NCBI RefSeq assembly: GCF_000427885.1
Contig: NZ_ATYW01000015.1
Span: 62,001-126,000 of the forward strand
DNA: 64,000 nucleotides
From: Glycomyces tenuis DSM 44171
GTDB lineage: Bacteria; Actinomycetota; Actinomycetes; Mycobacteriales; Micromonosporaceae
Reading direction: 5' to 3'
Program-made: the position numbers and the translations under genes
Part shown: piece after piece, positions 7,861 to 15,704 of the stretch
Layout: every line of letters starts with the position of its first letter
Numbering within the stretch: the first letter of the stretch is position 1
The notes under the pieces: generated by a model
What the model was told of the DNA's origin: nothing
Databases searched by the model: none
Seen by the model: the letters and a program-made list of their open reading frames with translations, nothing else

Positions 7861-8216
7861 TCGCGGGGATCGGCTCGCGTCCGACGGCCCTCTCGGCGGT
7901 CCCGGCCCGCGCGACCGGCCGCCTCCGGGACCGACGCCGGGAGGTCGCGGCGGTAGGCGGCTCCCGGCAATGCCTCGGTTCTCGCATCGAGGCGTTGCGA
8001 AACGACGGCTTGTCCGGAACGCTTCGCCCGGTCCTCGCGCCGCTTCCCGCGGCGTCTCGAGGCGCCGGCCCGGCCGCCCCTTGGGCGAGGGGCGGTTCGC
8101 GGGCCTCGAACCGGCCGGGCGACGGCACCGGAACGGGTCCGGCGGGTGGTCCTGCCGGACCCGGATGAGGAAGTCCGTGCACCTGGCAACCGCCTACCTG
8201 AACCCGTCACCCCAGG
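7861..8216. other. 356-bp gap, no gene recognised
   Basis: This GC-rich gap lies between the membrane protein and the stop of the XRE gene. No convincing codon pattern, RNA gene or repeat is seen. It separates core-type genes from the toxin-antitoxin-like pair. Confidence 0.4.
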
Positions 8217-8681
8217 TCACGGCCCTGATTTTGCGACTTTCTGACGAGCTGCCTCCGCGGCGACCCGCTCAATGCGCACCATGAGCGCCGCCGACGGCAC
8301 GACCTTGCCGGTGGCATAGGTCGACAGGCGGGAGACCGAGGTCCCGATACGCGAGGCGAAATCGGCGCGTGTCAGTCCCGAGTCGGCTATGGCCTGCGTG
8401 ATCCTCCCGGCCACGACTTCACGCTCGGCGCGTTCGGCACCTGTCCGGGCGCTCTGCAGCACCCGCTCCATCAGGTTCGCGACACCGTAGGGGCGGCTGT
8501 AGGTCAGAACGTGCTCGACCTGGCGGGCGGTCTTGCCCCAGGGATCGCGGTCGATGGCCTGGATCAGCCGCTGCCAGTCCCGCACCGAGCCGCGCTCCAG
8601 CGCGGTCTGGACGGCCTCGACCGGCCATCGCTCCACTGGATCGTCCGGTGAGACGTTCAGGTTTCGGAATCGAAGTGCCAT
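8217..8681 (-). CDS. XRE/HTH-domain protein, probable antitoxin or regulator of the adjacent nucleotidyltransferase
   Basis: 154 residues. The N-terminal ~85 residues are unrecognised (RNLNVSPDDPVERWPVEAV, then DPWGKTARQVEHVL). The C-terminal half holds a helix-turn-helix of the Cro/C1 type (ITQAIADSGLTRADFASRIGTSVSRLSTYATGK). It begins 3 bp after the nucleotidyltransferase gene on the same strand. The order is toxin-like first, HTH second, the reverse of most AbiE systems. It probably binds the TTATCA inverted repeat ahead of the pair. Confidence 0.8.
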   Translation of the reverse strand: MALRFRNLNVSPDDPVERWPVEAVQTALERGSVRDWQRLIQAIDRDPWGKTARQVEHVLTYSRPYGVANLMERVLQSARTGAERAEREVVAGRITQAIADSGLTRADFASRIGTSVSRLSTYATGKVVPSAALMVRIERVAAEAARQKVAKSGP

Positions 8682-8684
8682 CGC

Positions 8685-9386
8685 TCATCCCCTTGCGATC
8701 TGCTCGGCAAGTTCAGCACAGGCGGCGACCACATTCGACCAATGGGTCCACCGCTCGCTGAGGTTGCGATAGGCGCCGAGCTCAGCGGTGACTCCGAAGT
8801 CCGCCGGACGCGGCTCGCTGAGCTGGCGGATCAACTGCGACCGGACCCCCTCCTCTTCGCTGCCCTGATCGGCATAGAACTCGTCGATGCCGCCCAGGAC
8901 CGCTGCCGCGCGCTCGATGCCGTATCGATCGCTCAAGGCCGCCACGTCGAGATAATCCCGGGTCTGGTTCCGCCGCACGATCAAGAACGCCTTCACCCGC
9001 AAAGTCTCGGCGGGCGTGGGCACCCGAAGCACCCGACCACTGCCCAACTCGATCTCGGCGGTCTCCAACGGCCGCCGGCGGATCAGTTGCCGTACACCGG
9101 TCTCTATGTCACCGAGACTGCCGAGGATGATCTTGCCCGGACGCACTCGATTGGTGACCCACTCCCCCTCGGACTCGAGCGCCTCGAGCACGACATCGAA
9201 CCGATCCCGCAGGTCAGCCATTACATGGTCGTGATCATACGAATCTCGATGCCCGGCATACAGCGCCGCGGCCGAGCCACCCACCAGGACCGCATCCGGA
9301 ACCAGTTCCTGAAGCCGCGCAGCCGAGTCCAATACGGCCCGCAGGTCAAGGCTGGCCTCCGCATATGCGTGCTCGGTCTCATCCAT
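8685..9386 (-). CDS. Nucleotidyltransferase, AbiEii/AbiGii toxin-like
   Basis: 233 residues. The N-terminal nucleotidyltransferase core is visible as VLVGGSAAALYAGHRDSYDHDHVMADL, where the GGS motif and the acidic and His residues 15 or so positions later match the AbiEii / DUF1814 family. A family-typical RVPTPAETLRVKAFLIVRRNQTRDYLDVAAL segment follows (Lys in the second conserved helix). Members act as toxins that modify RNA or as phage-abortive proteins. This one pairs with the downstream XRE gene. The metal-binding pair reads DHDH and not the canonical DxD, so activity is uncertain. Confidence 0.8.
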   Translation of the reverse strand: MDETEHAYAEASLDLRAVLDSAARLQELVPDAVLVGGSAAALYAGHRDSYDHDHVMADLRDRFDVVLEALESEGEWVTNRVRPGKIILGSLGDIETGVRQLIRRRPLETAEIELGSGRVLRVPTPAETLRVKAFLIVRRNQTRDYLDVAALSDRYGIERAAAVLGGIDEFYADQGSEEEGVRSQLIRQLSEPRPADFGVTAELGAYRNLSERWTHWSNVVAACAELAEQIARG

Positions 9387-9395
9387 GACTCAAGA

Positions 9396-9411
9396 TTATC
9401 ACTTCTGATAA
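9396..9411 (-). promoter_or_regulatory. Inverted-repeat operator of the nucleotidyltransferase/XRE operon
   Basis: TTATCA-CTTC-TGATAA is a perfect 6-4-6 inverted repeat, unusually AT-rich for this genome, starting 9 bp upstream of the toxin-like ATG. On the minus strand it contains a -10-like TGATAAT. Binding there would block the operon promoter, as in autoregulated toxin-antitoxin pairs. Confidence 0.6.
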
Positions 9412-9558
9412 ACCTGGCAATTGTCCAACGATGCGCAGCTCGCAGCGAGCGCCACCCGTCCTCAGGCCATACAGCCCCGACTTCACGAACATGCCGACGA
9501 GCCGACGAAGGGGGTCCAATCCGGGCGTTGATCGCCGAAGGGTCCGGCCATGACAAGA

Positions 9559-9580
9559 ACCCGGCAGTCACCTGCCGGGT
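9559..9580 (-). terminator. Rho-independent-type terminator after tRNA-Leu
   Basis: ACCCGGCAG and CTGCCGGGT form a 9-bp stem around a 4-nt loop, followed on the minus strand by TCTTGT. It lies 18 bp beyond the 3' end of the tRNA. Confidence 0.65.
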
Positions 9581-9597
9581 CCTGATAAGAAATCCTG

Positions 9598-9679
9598 TGC
9601 ACGAGGGGGGACTCGAACCCCCACGCCCGAGGGCACAGGAACCTAAATCCTGCGCGTCTGCCAGTTCCGCCACTCGTGC
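9598..9679 (-). tRNA. tRNA-Leu (anticodon TAG)
   Basis: 82 nt, minus strand. The acceptor arms are GCACGAG and CTCGTGC with discriminator A. The D-arm contains GGCAGACGCG. The anticodon stem CAGGA/TCCTG encloses the loop TTTAGGT, giving anticodon TAG (reads CUA/CUG). A long variable arm and a T-arm GGGGG-TTCGAGT-CCCCC follow. The 3' CCA is not encoded. Confidence 0.95.
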
Positions 9680-9783
9680 GAAGCCGAGCCGTGCGGCCGC
9701 AGAGCACGGTCGCCGCTCGAACGCGGCCCCCGCCGAGGGGCGGAGGAGCAGCAACCAGTGTGTCACACGCCTGTTCGTTCCCG

Positions 9784-9789
9784 TACGCT
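9784..9789 (+). promoter_or_regulatory. -10 box (TACGCT) for a leaderless rph transcript
   Basis: TACGCT ends 7 nt before the rph ATG and there is no Shine-Dalgarno sequence at the usual spacing. This matches the leaderless arrangement common in actinobacteria. Confidence 0.5.
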
Positions 9790-9796
9790 GGTGGAG

Positions 9797-10522
9797 ATGA
9801 CTCGACCCGACAAGCGCGCGGCCGATGAGCTGCGCCCCGTGAAGTTCACCCGCTCCTGGACCGACCATCCCGAGGGCTCCGTCCTCGTCGAGTTCGGCCG
9901 CACTCGAGTACTGTGCACCGCCTCCGTCACCCCCGGTGTCCCGCGGTGGCGCCGCGGCAGCGGCGAAGGCTGGGTGACCGCGGAGTACTCGATGCTCCCC
10001 CGCTCGACCCACTCCAGGTCCGACAGGGAGTCGATCCGCGGCAAGATCGGCGGGCGCACGCACGAGATCTCGCGGCTCATCGGACGGTCCCTGCGCGCCT
10101 GCGTCGACTTCAAGGCGCTGGGCGAGAACACCATCACCCTCGACTGCGACGTCCTCCAGGCCGACGGCGGCACCCGCACCGCCTCGATCACCGGCGCGTA
10201 CGTCGCCCTCCACGACGCGGTCACCTGGCTCAAGGAGCAGAAGCTGGCGCGCAAACCGGAGAAGGTCCTCACGACCTCGGTGTCGGCGATCAGCGTCGGC
10301 GTCGTGCGCGGCGTCCCGGTCCTGGACCTGCCCTATGAGGAGGATGTCGCCGCGTCGGTCGACATGAACGTGGTGTGCACCGGCGAGGGCGACTTCGTCG
10401 AGGTGCAGGGCACCGGCGAGGAGTCCACGTTCAACCGCTCCGAGCTCGACGAGCTGCTCGATCTGGCCGTCAAGGGCTGCAAGGAGCTCGCCACGCTCCA
10501 GGCCCGGACGCTGCTGTCGTAG
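9797..10522 (+). CDS. rph: Ribonuclease PH
   Basis: 241 residues, full length. It is a phosphorolytic 3'-5' exoribonuclease that trims tRNA 3' ends. The family signature is present: [10 protein letters not shown], then [20 protein letters not shown] (phosphate-binding region), then [24 protein letters not shown]. The ATG at 9797 gives [19 protein letters not shown], the usual N-terminus. Upstream in-frame codons have no support. It is followed after 5 bp by rdgB, a pairing conserved in many bacteria. It lies just downstream of the tRNA-Leu promoter region but is divergent from that tRNA. Confidence 0.97.
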   Translation: MTRPDKRAADELRPVKFTRSWTDHPEGSVLVEFGRTRVLCTASVTPGVPRWRRGSGEGWVTAEYSMLPRSTHSRSDRESIRGKIGGRTHEISRLIGRSLRACVDFKALGENTITLDCDVLQADGGTRTASITGAYVALHDAVTWLKEQKLARKPEKVLTTSVSAISVGVVRGVPVLDLPYEEDVAASVDMNVVCTGEGDFVEVQGTGEESTFNRSELDELLDLAVKGCKELATLQARTLLS

Positions 10523-10527
10523 TCGCC

Positions 10528-11112
10528 ATGAGGATGCTGCTGGCCACCCGCAACGCGGGCAAGATCGCCGAACTGCGCCACATCCTGGCCGAGGCCGCGC
10601 CCTCGGTGGAGCTGGTGGGGCTCGACGCCGTCGAGGACTATCCCGAGACGCCTGAGACCGAGCTGACGTTCGCGGGGAACGCGCTGCTCAAGGCCCGTGA
10701 CGGCGCGACGCGGACCGGTCTGCCGACCGTCGCCGACGACTCCGGTCTCGCCGTGGACGCGCTGAACGGGATGCCCGGTGTGCTCTCCGCGCGCTGGGCG
10801 GGCCGCGCCAAGGACGACGAGGCGAACAATGCGCTGCTGCTCGATCAGCTCGCCGACCTCGACGACGACAAGCGCGGCGCGACGTTCGTGTGCGCGGCGG
10901 CCCTGGTGTGGCCCGACGGTCGGGAACTGGTGGTCCACGGTGAGATGCCCGGCCGCCTCGGCCGTGAACCGCGCGGCGCGAACGGCTTCGGTTACGACCC
11001 GCTGTTCATCCCCGATGGGTACGACATCACCAGCGCCGAGATGAGCACCGACGAGAAGAACGCGATCTCGCACCGCGGGAGGGCATTCCGCGAGCTCGCG
11101 AGCGGAATCTGA
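10528..11112 (+). CDS. rdgB: XTP/dITP diphosphatase (RdgB/HAM1)
   Basis: 194 residues. It hydrolyses non-canonical purine nucleoside triphosphates (dITP, XTP) to monophosphates, keeping them out of DNA and RNA. Motifs: LLATRNAGKIAELRHIL at the N-terminus (nucleotide binding), ADDSGLAVDALNGMPGVLSARWAG (metal and base pocket), GANGFGYDPLF and the final SHRGRAFREL. It starts 5 bp after rph and is probably cotranscribed. Its last nine codons are duplicated as a 32-bp tandem repeat immediately downstream. Confidence 0.97.
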   Translation: MRMLLATRNAGKIAELRHILAEAAPSVELVGLDAVEDYPETPETELTFAGNALLKARDGATRTGLPTVADDSGLAVDALNGMPGVLSARWAGRAKDDEANNALLLDQLADLDDDKRGATFVCAAALVWPDGRELVVHGEMPGRLGREPRGANGFGYDPLFIPDGYDITSAEMSTDEKNAISHRGRAFRELASGI

Positions 11113-11151
11113 GGCCCAGCCGCGAGCTCGCGAGCGGAATCTGTGGCCCGG
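11088..11151. repeat. 32-bp tandem duplication at the 3' end of rdgB
   Basis: Two copies with a 32-bp period start at 11088 and 11120. The first 24 bases are identical and the remaining eight differ slightly. Each copy contains the perfect 12-nt palindrome CGCGAGCTCGCG. The first copy encodes the end of RdgB and the second is intergenic. Confidence 0.85.
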
Positions 11152-11246
11152 TCGTGAACCGCCGCCGCTGACTTCCCTCTTGCCCTGACAGGTGCTGCCG
11201 ACTGTGTTTCGATGGGCGGTGGGGCAAGTGTGAGGGGGAATGCGAC

Positions 11247-12101
11247 ATGATCGCCGTCACCGGTGCGACCGGGCATCTCGGTCGTCTCGCCGTCGAACGT
11301 CTGCTGGACCGCCAGGTGCCGCCGGGCGAGATCATCGCGCTGGTCCGCGATCCGGCGAAGGTGTCCGATCTCGCCGAACGAGGCATCGAGGTGCGCCACG
11401 CCGACTACGACCGGCCCGCCACGCTCCAGCCCGCGCTCGCGGGCGTCGAGAAACTGCTGCTGGTCTCGAGTCCCGAGGTGGGCAGGCGGCTGCCTCAGCA
11501 CTCCAGTGTCATCGACGCGGCGAAGTACGCCGGTGTCGGTCTGCTGCTGTACACGAGCATGCTCCACGCCGACACTTCGCAGGTCGCCCTCGCCACCGAG
11601 CACATCGGAACCGAGCGGTACCTCCACGGCGCGGGCGTGCCGTACCTGGTCCTGCGCAACGGCTGGTACATGGAGAACTACACCCGGAACCTCGACCAGG
11701 TCATCGAGTCCGGGGCCCTGTACGGCGCGGCCGGCAAGGGCCGGGTGGCGGCGGCGACCCGGGACGACTACGCCGAGGCCGCGGCGGTGCTGCTGACCGA
11801 GGACCACGGTGCGGGCCGGGTCTTCGAGCTGTGCGGGGACGAGCCGTTCACCTATGACGAGCTGGCCGCGACGATCGGGAAGGTCGCCGGGACCGACGTG
11901 GTCTACCAGAACATGGACCCCGAGGCGTACACGCGGGCGCTGGTGGAGTCGGGCCTGCCGCTGCCGGCGGCGACGATGGCCACCGACGCCGACGAGGGGA
12001 TCGCCCGCGGCGATCTGGATTCGGACTCGACGGACTTGAGCGATCTGATCCACCGGCCGACGGTCTCGCTGCACGACGTCCTGCGCGACGCCGTCATGTG
12101 A
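11247..12101 (+). CDS. NmrA-like/SDR NAD(P)-dependent quinone oxidoreductase (QorB/YtfG-like)
   Basis: 284 residues. It is an atypical short-chain dehydrogenase fold with the nucleotide motif VTGATGHLGRLAVERLL at the very N-terminus, YTSMLHADTS in place of the classical YxxxK region, and RNGWYMENYTRNL, a hallmark of the YtfG (QorB)/NmrA group. Relatives reduce quinones with NADPH or act as redox sensors. It stands alone, with a GAGGGGGAA ribosome-binding site before the ATG. It is convergent with the second peroxiredoxin gene. Confidence 0.88.
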   Translation: MIAVTGATGHLGRLAVERLLDRQVPPGEIIALVRDPAKVSDLAERGIEVRHADYDRPATLQPALAGVEKLLLVSSPEVGRRLPQHSSVIDAAKYAGVGLLLYTSMLHADTSQVALATEHIGTERYLHGAGVPYLVLRNGWYMENYTRNLDQVIESGALYGAAGKGRVAAATRDDYAEAAAVLLTEDHGAGRVFELCGDEPFTYDELAATIGKVAGTDVVYQNMDPEAYTRALVESGLPLPAATMATDADEGIARGDLDSDSTDLSDLIHRPTVSLHDVLRDAVM

Positions 12102-12184
12102 GCGATCCGGTCTCCGGTGCTCCGCTCGGCGTCGCCCTGCGGAGGCCGTGTCCTGGTCGGGCGGTCGTGGGCTCCCCGTGTCCC

Positions 12185-12646
12185 TCAGCGAGAGTTCCGG
12201 CGTTCGCGCAGGATGTCGAGGGCCTTGTCGGCGTGGACGTTCATCTTCACTTCGCTCTTGACGACGCCGATGACGGTGCGGTCGGTGTCGATGACGAAGG
12301 TCTTCCGCTTGGTCGGCAGGGCGCTGATCTTGCGTTTGACGCCGAACGCGGCGGCGACCTCGCCGTCGGGGTCGGACAGGAGCGGGTAGCCGAGGGAGTG
12401 CTTGGAGGCGAACTCGGCCTGCTTGGCGACGTCGTCGGTGGAGATCCCGACCGCCTGGGCGCCGAGTTCGGTGAGCTCGGCGGCGAGGTCCCGGAAGTGG
12501 CAGGCCTCGACCGTGCAGCCGGCCGACAGCGCCATCGGGTAGAAGAACAGCACCACCGGGCCGTGCTCGAGCAGCTCGCCGAGGCCGCGTTCCCGTCCGG
12601 TCTCGTCGGGAAGGGTGAAATCGGGAGCGGTGTCGCCGGTGTCCAT
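12185..12646 (-). CDS. Peroxiredoxin, BCP/PrxQ type
   Basis: 153 residues. A second AhpC/TSA-family peroxidase. The active site reads MALSAGCTVEACHFRD, with the peroxidatic Cys and a second Cys five residues on. The usual Thr-Pro before it is replaced by Leu-Ser-Ala. The C-terminal RKTFVIDTD strand is conserved. The ATG at 12646 gives MDTGDTAPDFTLPDETG, a standard N-terminus. It shares the class but not close sequence with the enzyme at 5741-6223, so the two may differ in substrate. Upstream is an AT-rich stretch (about 12690-12735) that could hold its promoter. Confidence 0.92.
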   Translation of the reverse strand: MDTGDTAPDFTLPDETGRERGLGELLEHGPVVLFFYPMALSAGCTVEACHFRDLAAELTELGAQAVGISTDDVAKQAEFASKHSLGYPLLSDPDGEVAAAFGVKRKISALPTKRKTFVIDTDRTVIGVVKSEVKMNVHADKALDILRERRNSR

Positions 12647-12802
12647 GGAGACGAGTCTATCCGCATCCGACGTCGGGCGCCCCTGCCGTTGCACTGACAC
12701 CTTTATATCGATAGACTCGAATATTAGAATAACCTTGGCGGTGTCCGCAGGACGCCGGATCTCCAGGACAGCAGTACAGCGCGGGTTCGAGAAGAACCAG
12801 GT

Positions 12803-12816
12803 TGGGAGCGCTCCAT
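12803..12816 (+). promoter_or_regulatory. CebR-type operator upstream of the LPMO gene
   Basis: TGGGAGCGCTCCAT matches 12 of 14 positions of the palindromic CebR site TGGGAGCGCTCCCA that controls cellulose utilisation in Streptomyces and Thermobifida. It sits 20 bp before the start codon, between promoter and ribosome-binding site, where repressor binding in the absence of cellobiose would block expression. Confidence 0.75.
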
Positions 12817-12835
12817 ACCGACAGAGGAGAACCTC

Positions 12836-13984
12836 ATGTCCACAGCGACAGCCGTGGGCCTGCGCAGAAGGCACCGCAGGCTCATCGCGATAGTGGCCGT
12901 CGCCATCGCAGCGGCGATGGCGGCCGCCCTGTCGACGGTCTTCACACAATCCAAAGCCGAAGCGCACGGCGCCACGGTGTTCCCCGGCTCGCGGCAGTAC
13001 TTCTGCTACTTCGACGCCTTGGCGGGCAACGGCGCGCTGGACCCGACGAACGAGATGTGCCAGCGGGCCCTCGACGAGGCCGGCCCGAACGCGTTCTACA
13101 ACTGGTTCGGCAACCTCGACTCCAACGGCGCGGGCCAGACCGTCGGCTACATCCCCGACGGCCGCCTGTGCGACGGCGGCGGCCGCGGCCCGTACGACTT
13201 CGAGCCCTACAACGCCCAGGGCGACTGGCCCAAGACCCATGTCACCTCCGGCGCGACCTACGAGTGGCGCTACAACAACTGGGCCCACCACCCGGGCCGG
13301 TTCGACCTGTACATCACCAAGCCGGGCTGGGACCCGAACACGCCCATCGGCTGGGACGACATCGAGAAGTTCGAGACCATCCAGGACCCGCCCCAGTCGG
13401 GCGGACCGGGCAACGACGGGAACTACTACTACGCGAGCCTCACCCTGCCGGAGCGCTCGGGCTACCACATGATCTTCACCCACTGGGTGCGGTCTGACAG
13501 CAACGAGAACTTCTACGCCTGCTCCGACCTGATGTTCGACGGCGGCAACGGCGAGATCTCGGGCGTCAACCCGAACGCGGACTTCCCGGGCAACGACGGC
13601 GGCGTGAACGACCCGGACCCGACCGACCCCGACGACCCGACCGACCCCGACGACCCGACCACCCCGGACGAGCCCACCGACGGCACCTGCACCGCCGAGG
13701 CCAGCGTCAACAGCTGGGGATCGGGGGCGACCGTCGAGATGACGGTCACCAACACGGGCGCGAGCAACATCGGCGACTGGATGATCCACTGGCTGTGGCC
13801 TCCGGACTCGGGGATCACGATCACCAACGCGTGGAACACCGAGATATCCACTATGGGCGACATGCAGATGGCCGGCCCGGCGGGCTGGAACGCCAGCATC
13901 GCATCGGGCCAGTCCGTGACCTTCGGTTTCAACGTCAACGGCTCGCTGACGTCGATGCCGGAACTCGACTGCATACCGTCATAG
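12836..13984 (+). CDS. Secreted lytic polysaccharide monooxygenase AA10 with C-terminal CBM2
   Basis: 382 residues. The twin-arginine-rich N-terminus (RRRHRR) and hydrophobic segment form a signal peptide ending in KAEA, so His44 becomes the first mature residue. That is a requirement for the copper histidine brace, with the second His in NWAHHPGRFDLYITKPGWD. Domains are AA10 (about 44-235), a D/P/T-rich linker built of PTDPDD units (245-282), and a CBM2 (283-382) with the expected Trp residues and terminal Cys pair. It should oxidatively cleave cellulose or chitin outside the cell. A CebR-type operator and a GAGGAGA ribosome-binding site precede it. No other glycoside hydrolase lies in the window. 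Confidence 0.93.
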   Translation: MSTATAVGLRRRHRRLIAIVAVAIAAAMAAALSTVFTQSKAEAHGATVFPGSRQYFCYFDALAGNGALDPTNEMCQRALDEAGPNAFYNWFGNLDSNGAGQTVGYIPDGRLCDGGGRGPYDFEPYNAQGDWPKTHVTSGATYEWRYNNWAHHPGRFDLYITKPGWDPNTPIGWDDIEKFETIQDPPQSGGPGNDGNYYYASLTLPERSGYHMIFTHWVRSDSNENFYACSDLMFDGGNGEISGVNPNADFPGNDGGVNDPDPTDPDDPTDPDDPTTPDEPTDGTCTAEASVNSWGSGATVEMTVTNTGASNIGDWMIHWLWPPDSGITITNAWNTEISTMGDMQMAGPAGWNASIASGQSVTFGFNVNGSLTSMPELDCIPS

Positions 13985-14071
13985 CGCCGACGGCGAAAAA
14001 TCATCACTTATGCTCCTCCTCCCGGAACGCCGCTGCGATACTGATCGCAGGACGATTCGGGAGGAGAAGCC

Positions 14072-14953
14072 GTGTCGACGACCGCTGCCGCCGGTGACGC
14101 CCGCACCGGCCCGATGACGCCGTCCACGCCCGCCGGCGTCGTCGTCCGCGCCTACATCGGCGAGCAGGTCGACGTGCTGAACCGGGCCATCGCGCAGACG
14201 CAGCGCTACGAGCCCGGATCGGTCGGCCTCACCTGCGCGACCGTCCACCGCGTCCGCACCGCCGTCCGCGGCTACCGGCACCTGTTCATCGGCACCCCGC
14301 ACGGCGGCCCGCAGCTCGACCAGCTCCTGGCCGCACTCAAGCACACCGAGGACCTCGAGGCGCTCCGCGTCCACTTCGCCGACCGCTTCGACCAGCTCGA
14401 CCTGACCGTCGCCGAGTACCCGCGCTGGTACGGCACGCTCCAGGCCGAGCAGGAGGACTCCTACCGGCAGATCGACCGGATCAGCACGCAGGCGTGGGTC
14501 GCGGCCCTGCTGGGGCAGGTGCGGGTCTTCGCCGAACACGCCGAGTTCACCCGCGAGGGCCGCAAACCCGCCGCCTCCCTGATGGGGGCGCTCACGCGGG
14601 CCAAGACGCACCTGCTGGACGCCTACGCCGGGCTCCGCCACGCCGCCGACCTGACGGTCGCGCGCGACGAGGTGCGCCAGGCCGCCCGCGACGCCCGCTC
14701 CATGGCCGAGGCCGTGCGCCCGGCGATGGGACGGGCCGCGGACGACGTGATCGCACCGGTCACCGGCCTCGAGCACCTCCTGGAGCAGTACCGGCTCTCG
14801 GCCGTCGCCCGGAACTGGCTGCTGCGGCTGCCCGGCGCCGACCGGGCCAGGCGGTTGAACGCCCGCCTCGCCGAACTCGAGCAGCAGCGGCTGCACCAGC
14901 TCGGCGACGAGACCGACCAGGCCGCCGCCGCGATGGCCGAGCGGTGGCGCTGA
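14072..14953 (+). CDS. CHAD-domain protein
   Basis: 293 residues, mostly alpha-helical. CHAD domains carry conserved histidines and basic residues and bind polyphosphate. Here VHRVRTAVRGYRHLF and LKHTEDLEALRVHF match the N-terminal signature helices. The domain covers most of the protein, without the N-terminal CYTH phosphatase found fused in some relatives. The GTG start follows a strong GGAGGAGAA site. It is a single gene, followed by a perfect 20-nt palindrome. Confidence 0.85.
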   Translation: MSTTAAAGDARTGPMTPSTPAGVVVRAYIGEQVDVLNRAIAQTQRYEPGSVGLTCATVHRVRTAVRGYRHLFIGTPHGGPQLDQLLAALKHTEDLEALRVHFADRFDQLDLTVAEYPRWYGTLQAEQEDSYRQIDRISTQAWVAALLGQVRVFAEHAEFTREGRKPAASLMGALTRAKTHLLDAYAGLRHAADLTVARDEVRQAARDARSMAEAVRPAMGRAADDVIAPVTGLEHLLEQYRLSAVARNWLLRLPGADRARRLNARLAELEQQRLHQLGDETDQAAAAMAERWR

Positions 14954-14966
14954 GCGTACGTCGAGC

Positions 14967-14986
14967 GGCGTAGCCGCGGCTACGCC
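14967..14986 (+). terminator. Perfect palindrome after the CHAD gene
   Basis: GGCGTAGCCGCGGCTACGCC, 14 bp after the stop codon, can form a 9-bp hairpin. There is no T-run, so it is an intrinsic terminator of the GC-only type or a protein site. Confidence 0.45.
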
Positions 14987-15161
14987 GGCGCGACCGCGGG
15001 CGTCGCGCCCGTGCGGCACACCGGTACCGCCCGCGGCCGTCGTCCTACGGCGGACGACGCAGGCGGGTTTACATCACTCGGCCGATTCGGCTGGGCGTGC
15101 CCGAGCGGAACTCTGGAGACCGTCAACGACATGCTTTCGCAACGGAATCCAGGAGGTTCCA

Positions 15162-15647
15162 ATGTCCACTCCCACCATGACCGCTCCCCCGTCCGGCTCA
15201 GTGCCCGTGCGCCGCCGCGTCGCGGCGGCGCTGGCCCCCTCCAGCATCGACGTCCTGCGCGTCAGCCTCGGCCTGGTCTTCCTCGTGTTCGGCGCGCTCA
15301 AGTTCGTCCCCGGCCTCAGCCCGGCGGAGGGCCTGGTCGTCCAGACCGTCGACGCGCTCAGCTTCGGGCTCATGCCCGACCGCCTCGGCATGATCGCGGT
15401 GGCGGCCCTGGAGACCTTCATCGGGCTGGCGCTCATCACCGGGCGGCTGCTGCTGCTGGGCCTGGTGGCCCTCGTCGGCGCCGCGGCGGGCTTCTTCGCA
15501 CCGCTGTTCCTGTTCGCCGACGAACTGTTCGCCTCGGGGCCGACGCTCGAAGTGCAGTACATCGTCAAGGACATCGTGCTGGTGGCCGCGGCCCTGGTCG
15601 TCGCGGTGAAGGCCCTCGGAGCGAGGCTCGAGATCACCGATGAATGA
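15162..15647 (+). CDS. DoxX-family membrane protein
   Basis: 161 residues with four membrane segments: LRVSLGLVFLVFGALKFVPG (DoxX signature, first helix), ALETFIGLALITGRLLLLG, a third hydrophobic segment near residue 100, and YIVKDIVLVAAALVVA. Related proteins (DoxX, YkgB, MauE-like) are quinone-linked or redox-associated membrane subunits, but this group has no assigned reaction. A GGAGG site precedes the ATG. It is convergent with the DUF885 gene across a strong terminator. Confidence 0.85.
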   Translation: MSTPTMTAPPSGSVPVRRRVAAALAPSSIDVLRVSLGLVFLVFGALKFVPGLSPAEGLVVQTVDALSFGLMPDRLGMIAVAALETFIGLALITGRLLLLGLVALVGAAAGFFAPLFLFADELFASGPTLEVQYIVKDIVLVAAALVVAVKALGARLEITDE

Positions 15648-15657
15648 CCGCACGAGC

Positions 15658-15696
15658 ACGACGGGGGCCGGGACGATGCGTCCCGGCCCCCGTCGT
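15658..15696. terminator. Strong bidirectional hairpin between convergent genes
   Basis: An 18-bp perfect stem (left arm 15658-15675, right arm 15679-15696) with an ATG loop lies between the convergent DoxX and DUF885 genes, 9 bp before the DUF885 stop codon. It probably terminates both. Confidence 0.8.
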
Positions 15697-15704
15697 CTTC
15701 GTCG

